In this document: piece after piece, positions 31,473-41,514 of the stretch
How positions within the stretch are numbered: the stretch's first letter is position 1
Layout of the letters: each line of letters begins with the position of its first letter
Assembly (NCBI GenBank): GCA_001936135.1
Contig: CP012820.1
Location: 1,426,001 to 1,490,000, forward strand
DNA from: Saccharomycopsis fibuligera x Saccharomycopsis cf. fibuligera
Taxonomy: Eukaryota > Ascomycota > Saccharomycetes > Ascoideales > Saccharomycopsidaceae
Length of the DNA: 64,000 nucleotides
Direction of reading: 5' to 3'
Notes under the pieces: model-generated
Databases searched by the model: none
What the model saw: only the letters and a program-made list of their open reading frames with translations
What the model was told of the DNA's origin: nothing
Translations under genes and position numbers: made by a program

Positions 31473-32298
31473 GATGGAAGACTAATAGGGAATGGAAATG
31501 GTTTGAGTTGACTTTATTTTCTCGGTTTACTTGCAACAGAGTTTCGAGGTTTATGCAGTTGCAACTTGAGCGGCGTTGTTCTATATACGATGGGATGTTG
31601 GAGACGGTTTCTTGCCTGTTTAGATTTAAATGAATGCTTGGTTGAACACATTCCAAAATTCATAGTAATGGCATACGGATACGGTAAGTTTTATCACTGA
31701 AAAACAATCAGTATTAGTGTTTCTTAACGTATTTTACGCCAGCTTACTACTTACACAACACTTATTCATCTTTTTGTCAATTTCAAGTTATAATTATATT
31801 TAATTTGCAATACTGCAGCGACTGTTAACTTAAAAGAAAAAAAAACGTCATAATACACTACTGTTATATATATTACATGATGTCACATCTTCAATGAGTA
31901 AATCTGTGTAAAATAGAATGAAATAGTCTGCAAAAATGAGTAGTGTTCATGAACTCATAAAATTAAGACTAAAAGGTAGAGATAAAAAAAAGAAACAAAT
32001 TAAAAAGAAAAAAAAAATTTTGAGAAAATACATCTATTTACAAAGTTGTTTTTTTTTTTTTGAGAGGGAGAGAAGAGAGGAGAGTGGTAACATAGCACAC
32101 AGTGAGGCGAAATGTAGCGTAAACAAAAGAAAATCACGAAGGGTAAAAAAATAAACAATAACAATGAGAAACGACGAAAAGAAATAGAGAACAAAATTAG
32201 TCATGATGGCACTAATTTCTGATTGATCCTATGATAGGTGCGATACTATAGGGAAATGAACAATCAGAAAGAAGAAAAAATGATATGAACAGAATCGC
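31473..32298. other. Convergent spacer between the OHCU decarboxylase gene and TIM44
   Basis: 826 bases. A Lys-rich frame at 31936-32154 is poly-A driven and not called. A tiny spliced frame starting at ATG 31668 is possible and is discussed in the findings. The A-rich tract at 31985-32025 and T run at 32048-32060 are plain 3' sequence. Confidence 0.5.
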
Positions 32299-33669
32299 TC
32301 AAGTAAATGAACGAGTAGCACCACGGGCAAACTCAATAATTTTCCAACCTTCAGTTTCCTTATTACCCATTTCTTCAGGAATTCTAGTTAAAACAATAGC
32401 ATAAGTACTCAAGAGGATATCGCTTTCAGTACCAGCAATGACTTTACCAGTTTTGACATCTCTATAAATATTAATTTCTTGAGCTCTACAACTAGCAACC
32501 AATACTGGTATATCGGCCGGAGGTAAAAGTTTAGCACTAATGATATCCACTCCTCTAATGTCCAAAACTTTGCCATCAGCAAAAAGCCCCTTGTCTCTGT
32601 ATTGTTTGGTAGATGCGTTCCAAACATTAAATGGAGCTTCACTTACCCATTGTTTCAAAACTTTTTCATCACCTTTCACATAAGCATCCAAAACTTCAGG
32701 TATTATATATTCTCTCAAATTTTTCAAAAACTCGTCGCTGTTGAAAGTTGGATCCATTAATTTGAATTGTCTAATCACTCTTGCTCTTTCAGTTTCTGAG
32801 AAAAATCCGCCAATTTTTTCAAATACAGTTCTAATAAAGGAGATTAACCCATTTTCACTTTCATCCCATCTAAGTCTTAAGTCAGCAATGAATCTACCAA
32901 TGGTAGTACTAGTTTTGAAATTTTCCCAACGTTCACCTAAACTTGGCTTGGAAACTTTGTAATTAGTAGTGGTTAAAGCAGTTGGACCTTCATCATTACT
33001 TTGAATAACTCTTCTTTTACCAAGTAAAATTTCTTGTTCTCTCTTACGTCTTCTTTGTTCTTTAGTGATAAAACCACCATAAGCACTAGATGAACCATCA
33101 TCAATAACTTCAGAAATGTCCTTGTATGCTCTAGTTTTTCTCACTGGGTCAAACGCTTCATCCACTTTTTCAGCAGTTTTACCAACTACTTTTCTAGTAG
33201 ATTTACCAACTTCAGATTCCCATGCTTTTTCAGCAACAGTACCAATACGTTCACCAGTTTTTTTCAAAGTTTTGCCAACAACAGTAGATCCTTTTTGAGC
33301 TTTTTCGTAAGCTTCTTTAGCTCTTTTGAAAGCATCAGATTCACCCATTTTACCAGTTGCGTCTTGTAATTCTCTAATTTCATTTTTTAAATCACTACTT
33401 TTTTCCCATTCTTTTTTGAAAGTGTCAAAGAACACCTGAAATGGAGTTTTTCCATCCGGTGGAGGCGGCGCCTGTTGTCTTTGCTGCTGCTGTTGTTGTT
33501 GTTCTTTGTTATTATTGGTATCTTGTTTGGATGCATTCATGGCGGCAAAAGTGGTGCTAAATTGTCTAGCACCGTAGATGCCGATGGCGGCGGCACTAGA
33601 GACTCGCAATGGGACGAGTTTAGTGGAGCCCACGGTAGCCGAGGCATTTAGTATCCTGTGGGGCAACAT
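32299..33669 (-). CDS. TIM44: Mitochondrial import motor anchor Tim44
   Basis: A 456-residue peripheral protein of the matrix side of the TIM23 translocase that anchors mtHsp70 to the import channel. It starts with an Arg-rich presequence (MLPHRILNASA, RVSSAAAIGIYGARQFSTT), followed by a Gln run, and then the family N-domain with TPFQVFFDTFKKEWEKSSDL and the Lys-rich amphipathic segment (GKTLKKTGERIGTVAEKAWE). The C-terminal Tim44-like domain starts at about residue 255 (SETERARVIRQFKLMDPTF, later ILDIRGVDIISAKL-like sequence and ARGATRSFT at the end). Length matches S. cerevisiae Tim44 (431 residues) plus the Gln insert. ATG at 33669. Divergent from the CWF19-like gene with a 290-bp shared promoter. 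Confidence 0.95.
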   Translation of the reverse strand: MLPHRILNASATVGSTKLVPLRVSSAAAIGIYGARQFSTTFAAMNASKQDTNNNKEQQQQQQQRQQAPPPPDGKTPFQVFFDTFKKEWEKSSDLKNEIRELQDATGKMGESDAFKRAKEAYEKAQKGSTVVGKTLKKTGERIGTVAEKAWESEVGKSTRKVVGKTAEKVDEAFDPVRKTRAYKDISEVIDDGSSSAYGGFITKEQRRRKREQEILLGKRRVIQSNDEGPTALTTTNYKVSKPSLGERWENFKTSTTIGRFIADLRLRWDESENGLISFIRTVFEKIGGFFSETERARVIRQFKLMDPTFNSDEFLKNLREYIIPEVLDAYVKGDEKVLKQWVSEAPFNVWNASTKQYRDKGLFADGKVLDIRGVDIISAKLLPPADIPVLVASCRAQEINIYRDVKTGKVIAGTESDILLSTYAIVLTRIPEEMGNKETEGWKIIEFARGATRSFT

Positions 33670-33959
33670 AGAGTGAAGTGTTGTTGTGAGGCTTGATTGC
33701 AGTTGAGTGATGCCCTTGTAGGTAAAAGGAGGATGTTGGATGGGCAGTTAGTCAGTTGAAGTTGAAAAATTTTGAGAAAAAAATAAAAAAGTCAAAAAAA
33801 TAGAAAAAAAAAAAAGGAAATTGTTTTTCGGCACCGGAGAGAGTATTGATGGTTGTGTGCGCTGGTCACACTGGAGAACCTCGCAAAGCGATGAGACATT
33901 GATGGGGACAAGAAGTGATGGAGAGGATGAGAGCTATTGGATGATAGATAGAACTCAAG

Positions 33960-36149
33960 ATGCCAAGTGAAGACAGAAGTAACAGCGGCTCGAGGCATAG
34001 AAGCCATCACAGAGATAGCAGAGATCGCCATCACAGAGATAGCAGAGATCGCCATCACAGAGATAGCAGAGATCGCCATCATAGTGGACATCACCACCGC
34101 CATCACCATCGCAGCGGCTCGGACAAGTATTACAGAGACAGAGATTCTCACAGTAGGAAACAGCAATCAGTTGAGGTTGAAAAGCATGAGGTGAGTAAGA
34201 AGTCTCAGGAAGATCTTGATCTTGATCTTGATGATTACGAATTTGTGGAGTCCGAAGTGCCAAATGCAACTGCCAATGCAAATTCAAGCGGAGCTGGTAA
34301 TGTTAAAAGTAGTACTGAAGCTCAGATACTTACTGGCGATTCAGCAATAAGTCACACTGAGATTGAAAATGGTAACAACATAGACGAAAGGCCAGTTGAA
34401 ATACCCCGTCATCCGCTTGACATTAGCTATGAATTTGCCGATAGCGGTTCATCCTATCGTATGAGAAAACTTCAAAGATGCATTGATGCTGCTAATGAAT
34501 CTGGAGAACCATTACTCATGGTAGCTTCGAAGAGATATCCCAGCATCATTGAGTTTCAGATTGCTCAAGAAGAGCAAAATGAATTGCAAAAAAGAAATAA
34601 AGATGCCAAATACCGTATCAGAAAGAAGCCTGTTGGCGAATTTATTGATAAGGTGGTGCTAAGTCAAATAACTGCAGAGATTAACAAGGCCAAGCAAGAA
34701 GCTGCCCAAAGGAAAACAAAAGCAGCAGAGCAAGCCGCATTTCAAGAACAGCAGCGGCAACAAATAGCTGCAGAAGGCAGAGAAGCAGTGGAAGTAACGC
34801 AAGCTCAATTGAACAGTTTAAAAGCAGACATGCTTAGAGCCAAACTCAAACGAGCTTCAGAATTTGACAAGCTAGAAAAACAGTACACACAGTTAGAAAA
34901 CAAGTTTAAACTTCAGCAAAAGAAATTACAACAATCCCAAATGCAACCACCAAAAATCAACAAATTTGAAGTAACGGCTCGATTATGCCAAAATGAAGAT
35001 GAGATGACGATTCAAGAGTTGTTATTAAAGGAAAAATTAATTAATGCACAAAACTATGATCGAGCAAATTTGCAAAATATTGTAAAAGATAAAAAGTTTG
35101 CTAATGATCATGATTATATGGACGAAGTTTCTGACAAATTAGCTGGCGCCGAAAACTCAGCAGGCAATACTAAAAGCAGCACATTTACCATCAACAAGAA
35201 CTTTGACGAACTTATGGCGCCAGCCAAAAATGTGCAACACGGGAATCTGGGAGAGAACAAAAAAGAGCGGCCTTGTGTTTATTGTCTTGAAAATTCGACA
35301 CATTTGAATAATCAACTTTTGATTTCTGTGGGTGAATACGCTTACGTTTCTCTAAACCATCCAAACATTAACCTTTTATCTATGACCAAAAGTGGTAAAA
35401 GCAAAGTAGCAACTGCAACTTCAGTTGAAGGCTCTGGTGCTGATTACCATGTACCAGAACCGTTAATGATTATGCCTATATCACATCGACAAAATAGTCT
35501 TTACATGGACGAAGATGAACAAAAAGAAGTAAAGTCTTACATGGCAGCGATTTCTAAGTATTACTATTCATATTACAATTATGGATGTATATTCTACGAG
35601 CAAAGTTTTCAACTACGGTCTTCGTCGTCTTCAAATAGCTTCAGTAGGCATTGCGCTATTAAAGCATTGCCAATTCCTTTAAAATTTCAGAATTCAGTCA
35701 AAGGATATTTCAAAAATGAAATCATGGCAGTGAATGGGGCAACGTTAGCCGATTTGAATGCAAATCACCGACTTTTGATAGATACGAGTATCGCTGGTTT
35801 TCGCAAATACATTGCTAAGGAAGCAGCATATTTCCATGTTTGGTTCAATTTACAAGGTGGGTATGGACACATCATAGAGACTGAAAATGAAAAATGGCCT
35901 TCAAATGAAGATTTATTTGCTAGAAGAGTTGTAGGGGGTATGCTTGGAGTTGATTCATTTGCAGTGGAAGCAAAACTGAGACGTTGGGATTCGGTGCGTG
36001 GTGGGGTGAAAGATTATGGTGGTGGCGGTGATGATAATTATGATGGTAATGGTGAAAGTAAGGGGGGAGGGGAATTGGATAGGGAGATTGAAGAAAAATT
36101 GGAGAAGGTTAATGAAAGTTGGGTTGAATTTGATCCAAATCTTGCATGA
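33960..36149 (+). CDS. CWF19-like / Drn1-type splicing protein
   Basis: A 729-residue protein with the two C-terminal CwfJ domains of the Cwf19-like family, which associates with late spliceosomes and, as Drn1 in yeast, helps the lariat debranching enzyme Dbr1. The first domain, about residues 435-560, has a HIT-like core: ERPCVYCLENSTHLNNQL, AYVSLNHPNINLL, LMIMPISHRQNSLYMDEDE. The second, about 565-690, has HCAIKALPIPLKFQNSVKGY, AAYFHVWFNLQGGYGHIIE and LFARRVVGGMLGVD. The N-terminus is an Arg/Asp/His/Ser repeat (RD-like, as in splicing factors), then a long Glu/Gln/Lys coiled coil at about 215-330. It is longer than S. cerevisiae Drn1 (507 residues) and nearer S. pombe Cwf19. ATG at 33960. 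Confidence 0.9.
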   Translation: MPSEDRSNSGSRHRSHHRDSRDRHHRDSRDRHHRDSRDRHHSGHHHRHHHRSGSDKYYRDRDSHSRKQQSVEVEKHEVSKKSQEDLDLDLDDYEFVESEVPNATANANSSGAGNVKSSTEAQILTGDSAISHTEIENGNNIDERPVEIPRHPLDISYEFADSGSSYRMRKLQRCIDAANESGEPLLMVASKRYPSIIEFQIAQEEQNELQKRNKDAKYRIRKKPVGEFIDKVVLSQITAEINKAKQEAAQRKTKAAEQAAFQEQQRQQIAAEGREAVEVTQAQLNSLKADMLRAKLKRASEFDKLEKQYTQLENKFKLQQKKLQQSQMQPPKINKFEVTARLCQNEDEMTIQELLLKEKLINAQNYDRANLQNIVKDKKFANDHDYMDEVSDKLAGAENSAGNTKSSTFTINKNFDELMAPAKNVQHGNLGENKKERPCVYCLENSTHLNNQLLISVGEYAYVSLNHPNINLLSMTKSGKSKVATATSVEGSGADYHVPEPLMIMPISHRQNSLYMDEDEQKEVKSYMAAISKYYYSYYNYGCIFYEQSFQLRSSSSSNSFSRHCAIKALPIPLKFQNSVKGYFKNEIMAVNGATLADLNANHRLLIDTSIAGFRKYIAKEAAYFHVWFNLQGGYGHIIETENEKWPSNEDLFARRVVGGMLGVDSFAVEAKLRRWDSVRGGVKDYGGGGDDNYDGNGESKGGGELDREIEEKLEKVNESWVEFDPNLA
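34003..34074 (+). repeat. 24-bp tandem repeats encoding Arg/Asp/His octapeptides
   Basis: Three identical copies of a 24-base unit beginning GCCATCACAGAGATAG, plus a partial copy. Each encodes RHHRDSRD-type residues in the RD-like domain of the CWF19-like protein. Perfect copies imply recent duplication. Confidence 0.95.
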
Positions 36150-37170
36150 TTTGTTGTTGTATCATTAGGAACTGGCATTTTTCTATTTTTAATTTTCATG
36201 AGATTAATTTTTTTGTTACTAGGAAAAAAAGTTTGGTGTCATTTTATTTTCGTTCTCATCATAAATAATTGCAAAACACCAAACTTTTAAAAATCTACCA
36301 CTTACAGAAGTTTTGAACTTTGTACATCAATCATCTTAATATAACTATAGAATAAGATATTACTTCCTATTTAAACCGATTTTTTTTGCATTTGAACCAC
36401 TCCAGTTAAAGATTTATTAGTGTTTATGATTATGGAGACGCCCCATAACGTATACCTTATGTCCTGATACAGGCATAAAACAACACTCGATCTATGTACT
36501 ATCTAAAAGACATTGTCAAGTCGAAAATAGAAATTTTTTACATAAAATTTTGTATTTTACTCACAATTGCAGAAGAAAAACTGTATTATGTTAGAATAAT
36601 TATACAAAGCTTGTGATTGGTTAATGACAAATTATTTTCAACAAGTTCTTTCCCAGAAGATATTACCATAATATATGACACACGTCAATGAGCTATACAT
36701 AAATTTACACAAAGATGTAAGTCGTACCATAGCCTATTAGAGACTTGCATTCCCAAATCACTTGACACTGAATAAAAAGAAAGGATTATAAAAGATTGAA
36801 AAAAAAAAAAAAGCCTCATTTTGTCCCATTTTAGAGCTTTTATCCGATAAAGTAATCCCAGTTCCCACATTTATATGTATATGGTATGCCAAATTGTTTG
36901 GCTGACTGCATTGTAAGGATATTATGTTATTAACTAGAAGCCTTTCCAATTGTTTTATATAACTGATGATGGCGTTATCAATCACTAGTGAATATTTTTG
37001 TTGAACTGTTACAAAACTTACGTGAATAAGTTAATTCTGGTTCCAAACATATTATTAATATTATGGAAAATATGCGAATAAAGAATTGAAAATAAAAAAT
37101 AAACCAAGTTGGCTAGGCAAAACAAAAAAAGAGAACTAAAGTAGGGCTGAAAAGAAAAAGCTTATTGCAC
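36150..37170. other. Convergent spacer between the CWF19-like and subtilase genes
   Basis: 1021 AT-rich bases with two 3' ends, an A run at 36800-36813 and no gene I can support. I looked for C/D snoRNA boxes (a TGATGATG near 36965) but found no D box at a suitable distance. Confidence 0.5.
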
Positions 37171-38586
37171 TTAAATGCTCTTCCAGAAGTCAGATAAGTC
37201 ACCGCCAGCACCATTATAAGCCAAGACATTTGGAGAACCAGAACCGACATCAGAAATGGCGTCTTTAGTACCAAAGGAAATAATAGCTTTCTTCAACTGT
37301 GCTGGGGTGACAGCAGAAGCGGAAGAGTAAGTAGAGTTTGCACCTGGCTGCAAAGACAAAAAGTAGGTCAACAAGCCGGCAATATGTGGGGAGGCCATGG
37401 AAGTACCAGAGATGGTGTTCGTAGCTGAATTTGAGCCAATCCAAGTGGACAAAATGTCTTGACCTGGAGCAAAAATATCAACGCATGAACCATAGTTTGA
37501 GAAACTGGCTCTAGCATCGGCATTGGTACTGGCACCAACAGTGACAACTTTCTCAGCAGAAGCTGGAGAGGTGTTGCAAGCATCTTGGTTTTCATTACCG
37601 GCAGCAACGGCAAAATGAACACCAGCTTCAACAGCAGCATTAGCAGCATTGTTCACAGCTTCAGATTTACCACCACCAAGGGACATGTTAGCAGTAGAGC
37701 CTTTGTAGCCAGATTTAGAAGCGTTTTCCTTGTGTTTCTTAGCAACCCATTGGATACCCTTGATGACATCGGAGTTGGTGCCAGATCCAGAAGAGTCCAA
37801 AACTTTAACTGCAACCAAATTGGCTTTCTTCGCAACACCGTAGGTCTTAGATCCAATGGTGCCAGCACAGTGAGTTCCATGTCCAACACCATCGGAGTCA
37901 CCATCAGATGGGAAAGTAGTTCCCCAAGAAGCTCTGCCTTCAAAATCTTTATGGTCGATGTTGATACCAGTATCAACGATAAATGAAGTAACACCTTCAC
38001 CGGCATCTGCGTCATAAAGATATTTACCGGTGCTAGCGCCATCAACAGATTTCTTCGAAGCAGTTCTAGCCAACCCCCAAGGAGCATCGTCTTGAGTAGT
38101 AGCATCAAAAGCTTTAACAACTGCGTCTTGTTCAATGAAGGCGACATCTTTATTTTTCTTCAACTCTTCAATAGTAGCTTTCAAGAAGTAACCGGCATAA
38201 CCTTTCAATTTGCCTTCGATATCAAAGTCGAAAGAGATACCGCCGTGTTTGTCACTGTTTTCTTTAACAGTGCGGCTAAAGAATTTGTTTTGTGGCTCAT
38301 TAGCAAACAATTTAGTACTGTGAGTCTTTTGTTGTTTTTGGACCCAGTTCTTGTGGACGGTTAAATCGTCGCTAGAAATTTCATTTTTCAACACAACAAT
38401 ATACTTGTCTGCAACAGCACCAACGGAAGCAGTATAGATTGGAGCTTCAGCAGAAGCAGCGGTGTCCCTGGCTTGCAAAGAGGCAGCGGTTTCATGGCGT
38501 TTTGCGTTGTCAACAGAAGGAATAACCAAAGCATTGGTAACAGAAGCAATAGCAACAGCAGTTAAGACAGATTTAGAGAGTTTCAT
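37171..38586 (-). CDS. PRB1: Subtilisin-like serine protease, cerevisin (proteinase B) type
   Basis: A 471-residue secretory-pathway subtilase of peptidase family S8. A signal peptide (KSVLTAVAIASVTNAL, residues 5-20) precedes an inhibitor-I9 propeptide (DKYIVVLKNEISSDD at 60-75, through VAFIEQDAVVKAF at 148-160). The mature enzyme has Asp205 (FIVDTGINIDH), His236 (GVGHGTHCAG), Asn331 in the oxyanion hole (AAGNENQDAC) and Ser396 (ISGTSMASPH), so the catalytic set is complete. Cys240 next to the active-site His is typical of the proteinase K/cerevisin group. It is shorter than S. cerevisiae Prb1 (635 residues), lacking the long acidic prosegment, so it may be a vacuolar proteinase B or a related secreted paralogue; the symbol is tentative. 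Confidence 0.85.
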   Translation of the reverse strand: MKLSKSVLTAVAIASVTNALVIPSVDNAKRHETAASLQARDTAASAEAPIYTASVGAVADKYIVVLKNEISSDDLTVHKNWVQKQQKTHSTKLFANEPQNKFFSRTVKENSDKHGGISFDFDIEGKLKGYAGYFLKATIEELKKNKDVAFIEQDAVVKAFDATTQDDAPWGLARTASKKSVDGASTGKYLYDADAGEGVTSFIVDTGINIDHKDFEGRASWGTTFPSDGDSDGVGHGTHCAGTIGSKTYGVAKKANLVAVKVLDSSGSGTNSDVIKGIQWVAKKHKENASKSGYKGSTANMSLGGGKSEAVNNAANAAVEAGVHFAVAAGNENQDACNTSPASAEKVVTVGASTNADARASFSNYGSCVDIFAPGQDILSTWIGSNSATNTISGTSMASPHIAGLLTYFLSLQPGANSTYSSASAVTPAQLKKAIISFGTKDAISDVGSGSPNVLAYNGAGGDLSDFWKSI

Positions 38587-38768
38587 CTTGTTGAATTGAA
38601 TTGAATAAAATTGAAAAAATTGTGAAAAGTTAAAGAGAATTGAATATAATGGAAAAATGTAAGAAAGTATTGTTTGGTGATAATATTAAAAAAGGTATTT
38701 ACAACTTTATCTCCTAAAAACAAAAGCAAGATCCGTTTCTTTATAGAATTTCTGAATTGTAAGACTAT

Positions 38769-38814
<46 letters not shown>

Positions 38815-40098
38815 ATTTCCAAGTCAATATGCCACACTGTTCAATCTCAGTAATGTAGTTTTCCCATATTCCTTGGTGCTTTAATTGTTTCTGATACTAG
38901 TGAATGGCGCCCCAAATTTGATCATATAGGCATTTATCCATACTTCAAGCCTCCACATGCACAGCATTTGCACCCTGCTTAACATTCCAGTAACGCGCCT
39001 TGAGCCAAGATACGGACTTGGGCACGGTAGCTAAACTAAAACGACGACGACGAACTTTTCACAGGGTCCTATGGTTAAATTATTTTTCCAGGGCGTACAT
39101 AATGGATTGGCTTGAAAAAAACTTCCCAAAGCGTCATACAAAACCAAAAATGCGGCAGTTTTCCTGTCTTGTTGCTGATGCACCAATATTAAAAAAGCTA
39201 ATAATAGTAGTTTGCCAGAGTTGGGTCTCCTGCATGTTGAGAAACGGAGCATTGTTGTATATTATGAGTGACAAGAATATCATTTTTCCTCGGTCTTTGA
39301 TACACAATATTCTCCGATAATATACATCGAAACGCAAATTACATTATATTATTGGTTACTTTAGCTTTCCCATGAAATCGCTGATAACGATGATAATAAT
39401 AAGCCAGAAGTACTTTAACATAAAATACTTTGCATACAAAATACGTTGCATAGTAAGCAAACAGTCCCATTGTGGCAGATAAAACTAATTCGCTGAAATG
39501 GCATCAATACCTCATCATATCAGGATTCAATTAAAGTAAAACTATTGAATAGCCATTATTTAATACGAGTGTTTATGGTAATATAATGAAAAAAATTATA
39601 AAAAAAAAAAAAATAGCTAGCTACAAAACAAAGACAATATTATGATAGAGTTCAACAACAAAATGTATATGAAAATATAAATATAAATGTCAGAGTCTGG
39701 ACGAAGTGAATAAACACAATAAGTACAATGAACAGAATGGTTGAAAATAGGAAATAAAATAAATAAAAAAGGGGAACGATGTAGAAAAAAAAGACTGATC
39801 TTTTTCTCTTCCCTCGACTCTTTTGATGCCTAGTAATGCTTAATGCTTAAAACAAACAAATAACCAAACAATTGATAAATGATATAAAAATGAGGTGAAA
39901 TAAAAAATAATTTGAAAATAAAAATAGAAATAAAACAGCAAACATATCAAGCAAATATCACGCACAAACAAAAACAACACAAAAAACAAATATTTCTTTT
40001 TTTTTTTTTGAAAATGGCTTCTTACTATTTTTCCTTAACTACCTTTTCTTTTCTTTTATTTTCTTTACTTTCTTTCTTTCTTTCTTTCTTTCGGTCGC
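38587..40098. promoter_or_regulatory. Spacer with subtilase promoter and MDM38 3' end
   Basis: 1512 bases. The first 250 upstream of the subtilase start carry a run of 43 T (listed separately). A frame at 39000-39320 has no ATG at its head and no protein character. From 39580 on the plus strand is A-rich, then a TTTC repeat at 40069-40093 abuts the MDM38 stop. No RNA gene recognised. Confidence 0.5.
38771..38813. repeat. Run of 43 T
   Basis: A pure homopolymer about 185 bases upstream of the subtilase ATG (poly-A on its coding strand). Such dA:dT tracts exclude nucleosomes in yeast promoters, and this one is unusually long. Its exact length may be affected by assembly or sequencing. Confidence 0.95.
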
Positions 40099-41514
40099 TC
40101 ATTTCTTAGCGGCACCTTGCTCCTTCTCTTCTTTTTTCTTTTCATCTTGAATTCTTTTCTCTTCATCTAATTTCAAAGTATCCTTAACAGGAATGATCAA
40201 CCCACCATCTTTTTCCTGTTTATTTTCACTCTTAATCAATTCTTCTTGTTCCTTGATAACATTCAATCTTTCAGAGTTGCTGACTTCCTTACGAGGTGCC
40301 ACTTCGATTTGTGCCTCGTGAATCAATTCGTCGGGAATACTACTCAACACTGTTTCCAACGCGTCATACAAGTTACTAACACTACTCAATTCACCGTATG
40401 TGTAAGCATTAGATAACAACAACAATGTGGATGGAACCTTTTCTCTAAGTCTTAAATTCAACCAAATTTGCAAATCGTCTCTTAATCTAGCTGGAGACAC
40501 TCCATGAATTTTGATCCCACGACTAGCACAAGCAAGCTGTAACTCAGGAACAGAAAGGGCTTCAACCCCTTCGTAGTCTAACGCTTTATCATCCGTTTTG
40601 ATCTGCAACATCTTGTAACGGATTCTGTAACGGAGCATTTGATCCGTACCAAATGGTTTCATATTGATGTATTTTGCCATAGCCACAAGCTGGGGTCTTG
40701 ATAAATTGTCCAAAACCATGTCATCTTTAAAAGCACGAGCCACGTTCAATAATTCGCCACGGGTAGGCTTAATGGAAAGCGATCTGATTTTTGTGAAAAA
40801 TTCTTCAAACTGTTGTTTTTGAATAGGAGTGAAACTTGAAGGTAATTTGACTCCAGATTTGTCAACTGTTTCAATCAAAATGTCACTTACGGTTTTTCTA
40901 GTCTTCCTCAAGCTTCTCAATTTCTTTTCCTTATCGGTTTTTGACTCGTACGTGGATGGCAATAAGTCAGGGAAGAGCTTAAGGGCAACAGGCAACAATA
41001 ATTCAGCAAATGGGATGATTATAAACATGGCGAATGGCACGACTCTGACTAAATCAGAAGTGGTTCTTTTCAATTGATTGAATTCTCTTCTGGTGAGTTC
41101 GTAGCCGGTAAGAAGCTTAATAAGCAAACGGGAACTGATTTTGATTTCAAGACCAAGAAGCTTGGTGCCATCCCAGTAATGTTTGGCCTCATGCTTAACT
41201 TTGTCCCAAATGGTGAGCTTTGTAGTGGCAGCATCTGGGGTGTTTGGATTGGAGGATGGAGTTGAGGAAGGAGTTGGTTTTTTGTTGTTGTCTGCAGAAG
41301 TGGAGTTGTATCTCACCCCACCAAGAAAACGATGGTGGCTAGCAATGCTGACAACACCAACAGGAGCAGTGCGAGTGTGTGTGGAAATAGGAGTAGGTTT
41401 GGAAATCACTGACTTACTAAAGACATTAGTAGCGGCAACAACGCCAAAATTACGATGTTGGGCCAAAGCAATGTGGCGGGCCCTCGGTATAAGGGCGATT
41501 CGTTTAGGAAGCAT
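40099..41514 (-). CDS. MDM38: LETM1-family mitochondrial inner membrane protein (Mdm38/Ylh47)
   Basis: A 471-residue LETM1-domain protein of the mitochondrial inner membrane, linked to K+/H+ exchange and to ribosome binding during insertion of mitochondrially made proteins. An Arg-rich presequence (MLPKRIALIPRARHIA) leads to a Ser/Thr/Pro linker, a region ending ELTRREFNQLKRTTSDLVRV, one membrane span with the family's proline kink (PFAMFIIIPFAELLLPVAL) and FPDLLPSTYE, and then the ribosome-binding-like domain (LDNLSRPQLVAMAKYINMKP, LRYRIRYKMLQIKTDD, LLLLSNAYTY). It ends in a Lys/Glu coiled coil. Length is between Ylh47 (454) and Mdm38 (573). ATG at 41514. Which paralogue it matches cannot be told without a tree. 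Confidence 0.92.
   Translation of the reverse strand: MLPKRIALIPRARHIALAQHRNFGVVAATNVFSKSVISKPTPISTHTRTAPVGVVSIASHHRFLGGVRYNSTSADNNKKPTPSSTPSSNPNTPDAATTKLTIWDKVKHEAKHYWDGTKLLGLEIKISSRLLIKLLTGYELTRREFNQLKRTTSDLVRVVPFAMFIIIPFAELLLPVALKLFPDLLPSTYESKTDKEKKLRSLRKTRKTVSDILIETVDKSGVKLPSSFTPIQKQQFEEFFTKIRSLSIKPTRGELLNVARAFKDDMVLDNLSRPQLVAMAKYINMKPFGTDQMLRYRIRYKMLQIKTDDKALDYEGVEALSVPELQLACASRGIKIHGVSPARLRDDLQIWLNLRLREKVPSTLLLLSNAYTYGELSSVSNLYDALETVLSSIPDELIHEAQIEVAPRKEVSNSERLNVIKEQEELIKSENKQEKDGGLIIPVKDTLKLDEEKRIQDEKKKEEKEQGAAKK

Noticed and set aside
39000-39320. A 106-codon plus-strand frame with an Arg/Lys-rich start
   Set aside because: It starts at TTG, has no homologue I know, and lies in the spacer upstream of the subtilase gene. 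The composition looks random.
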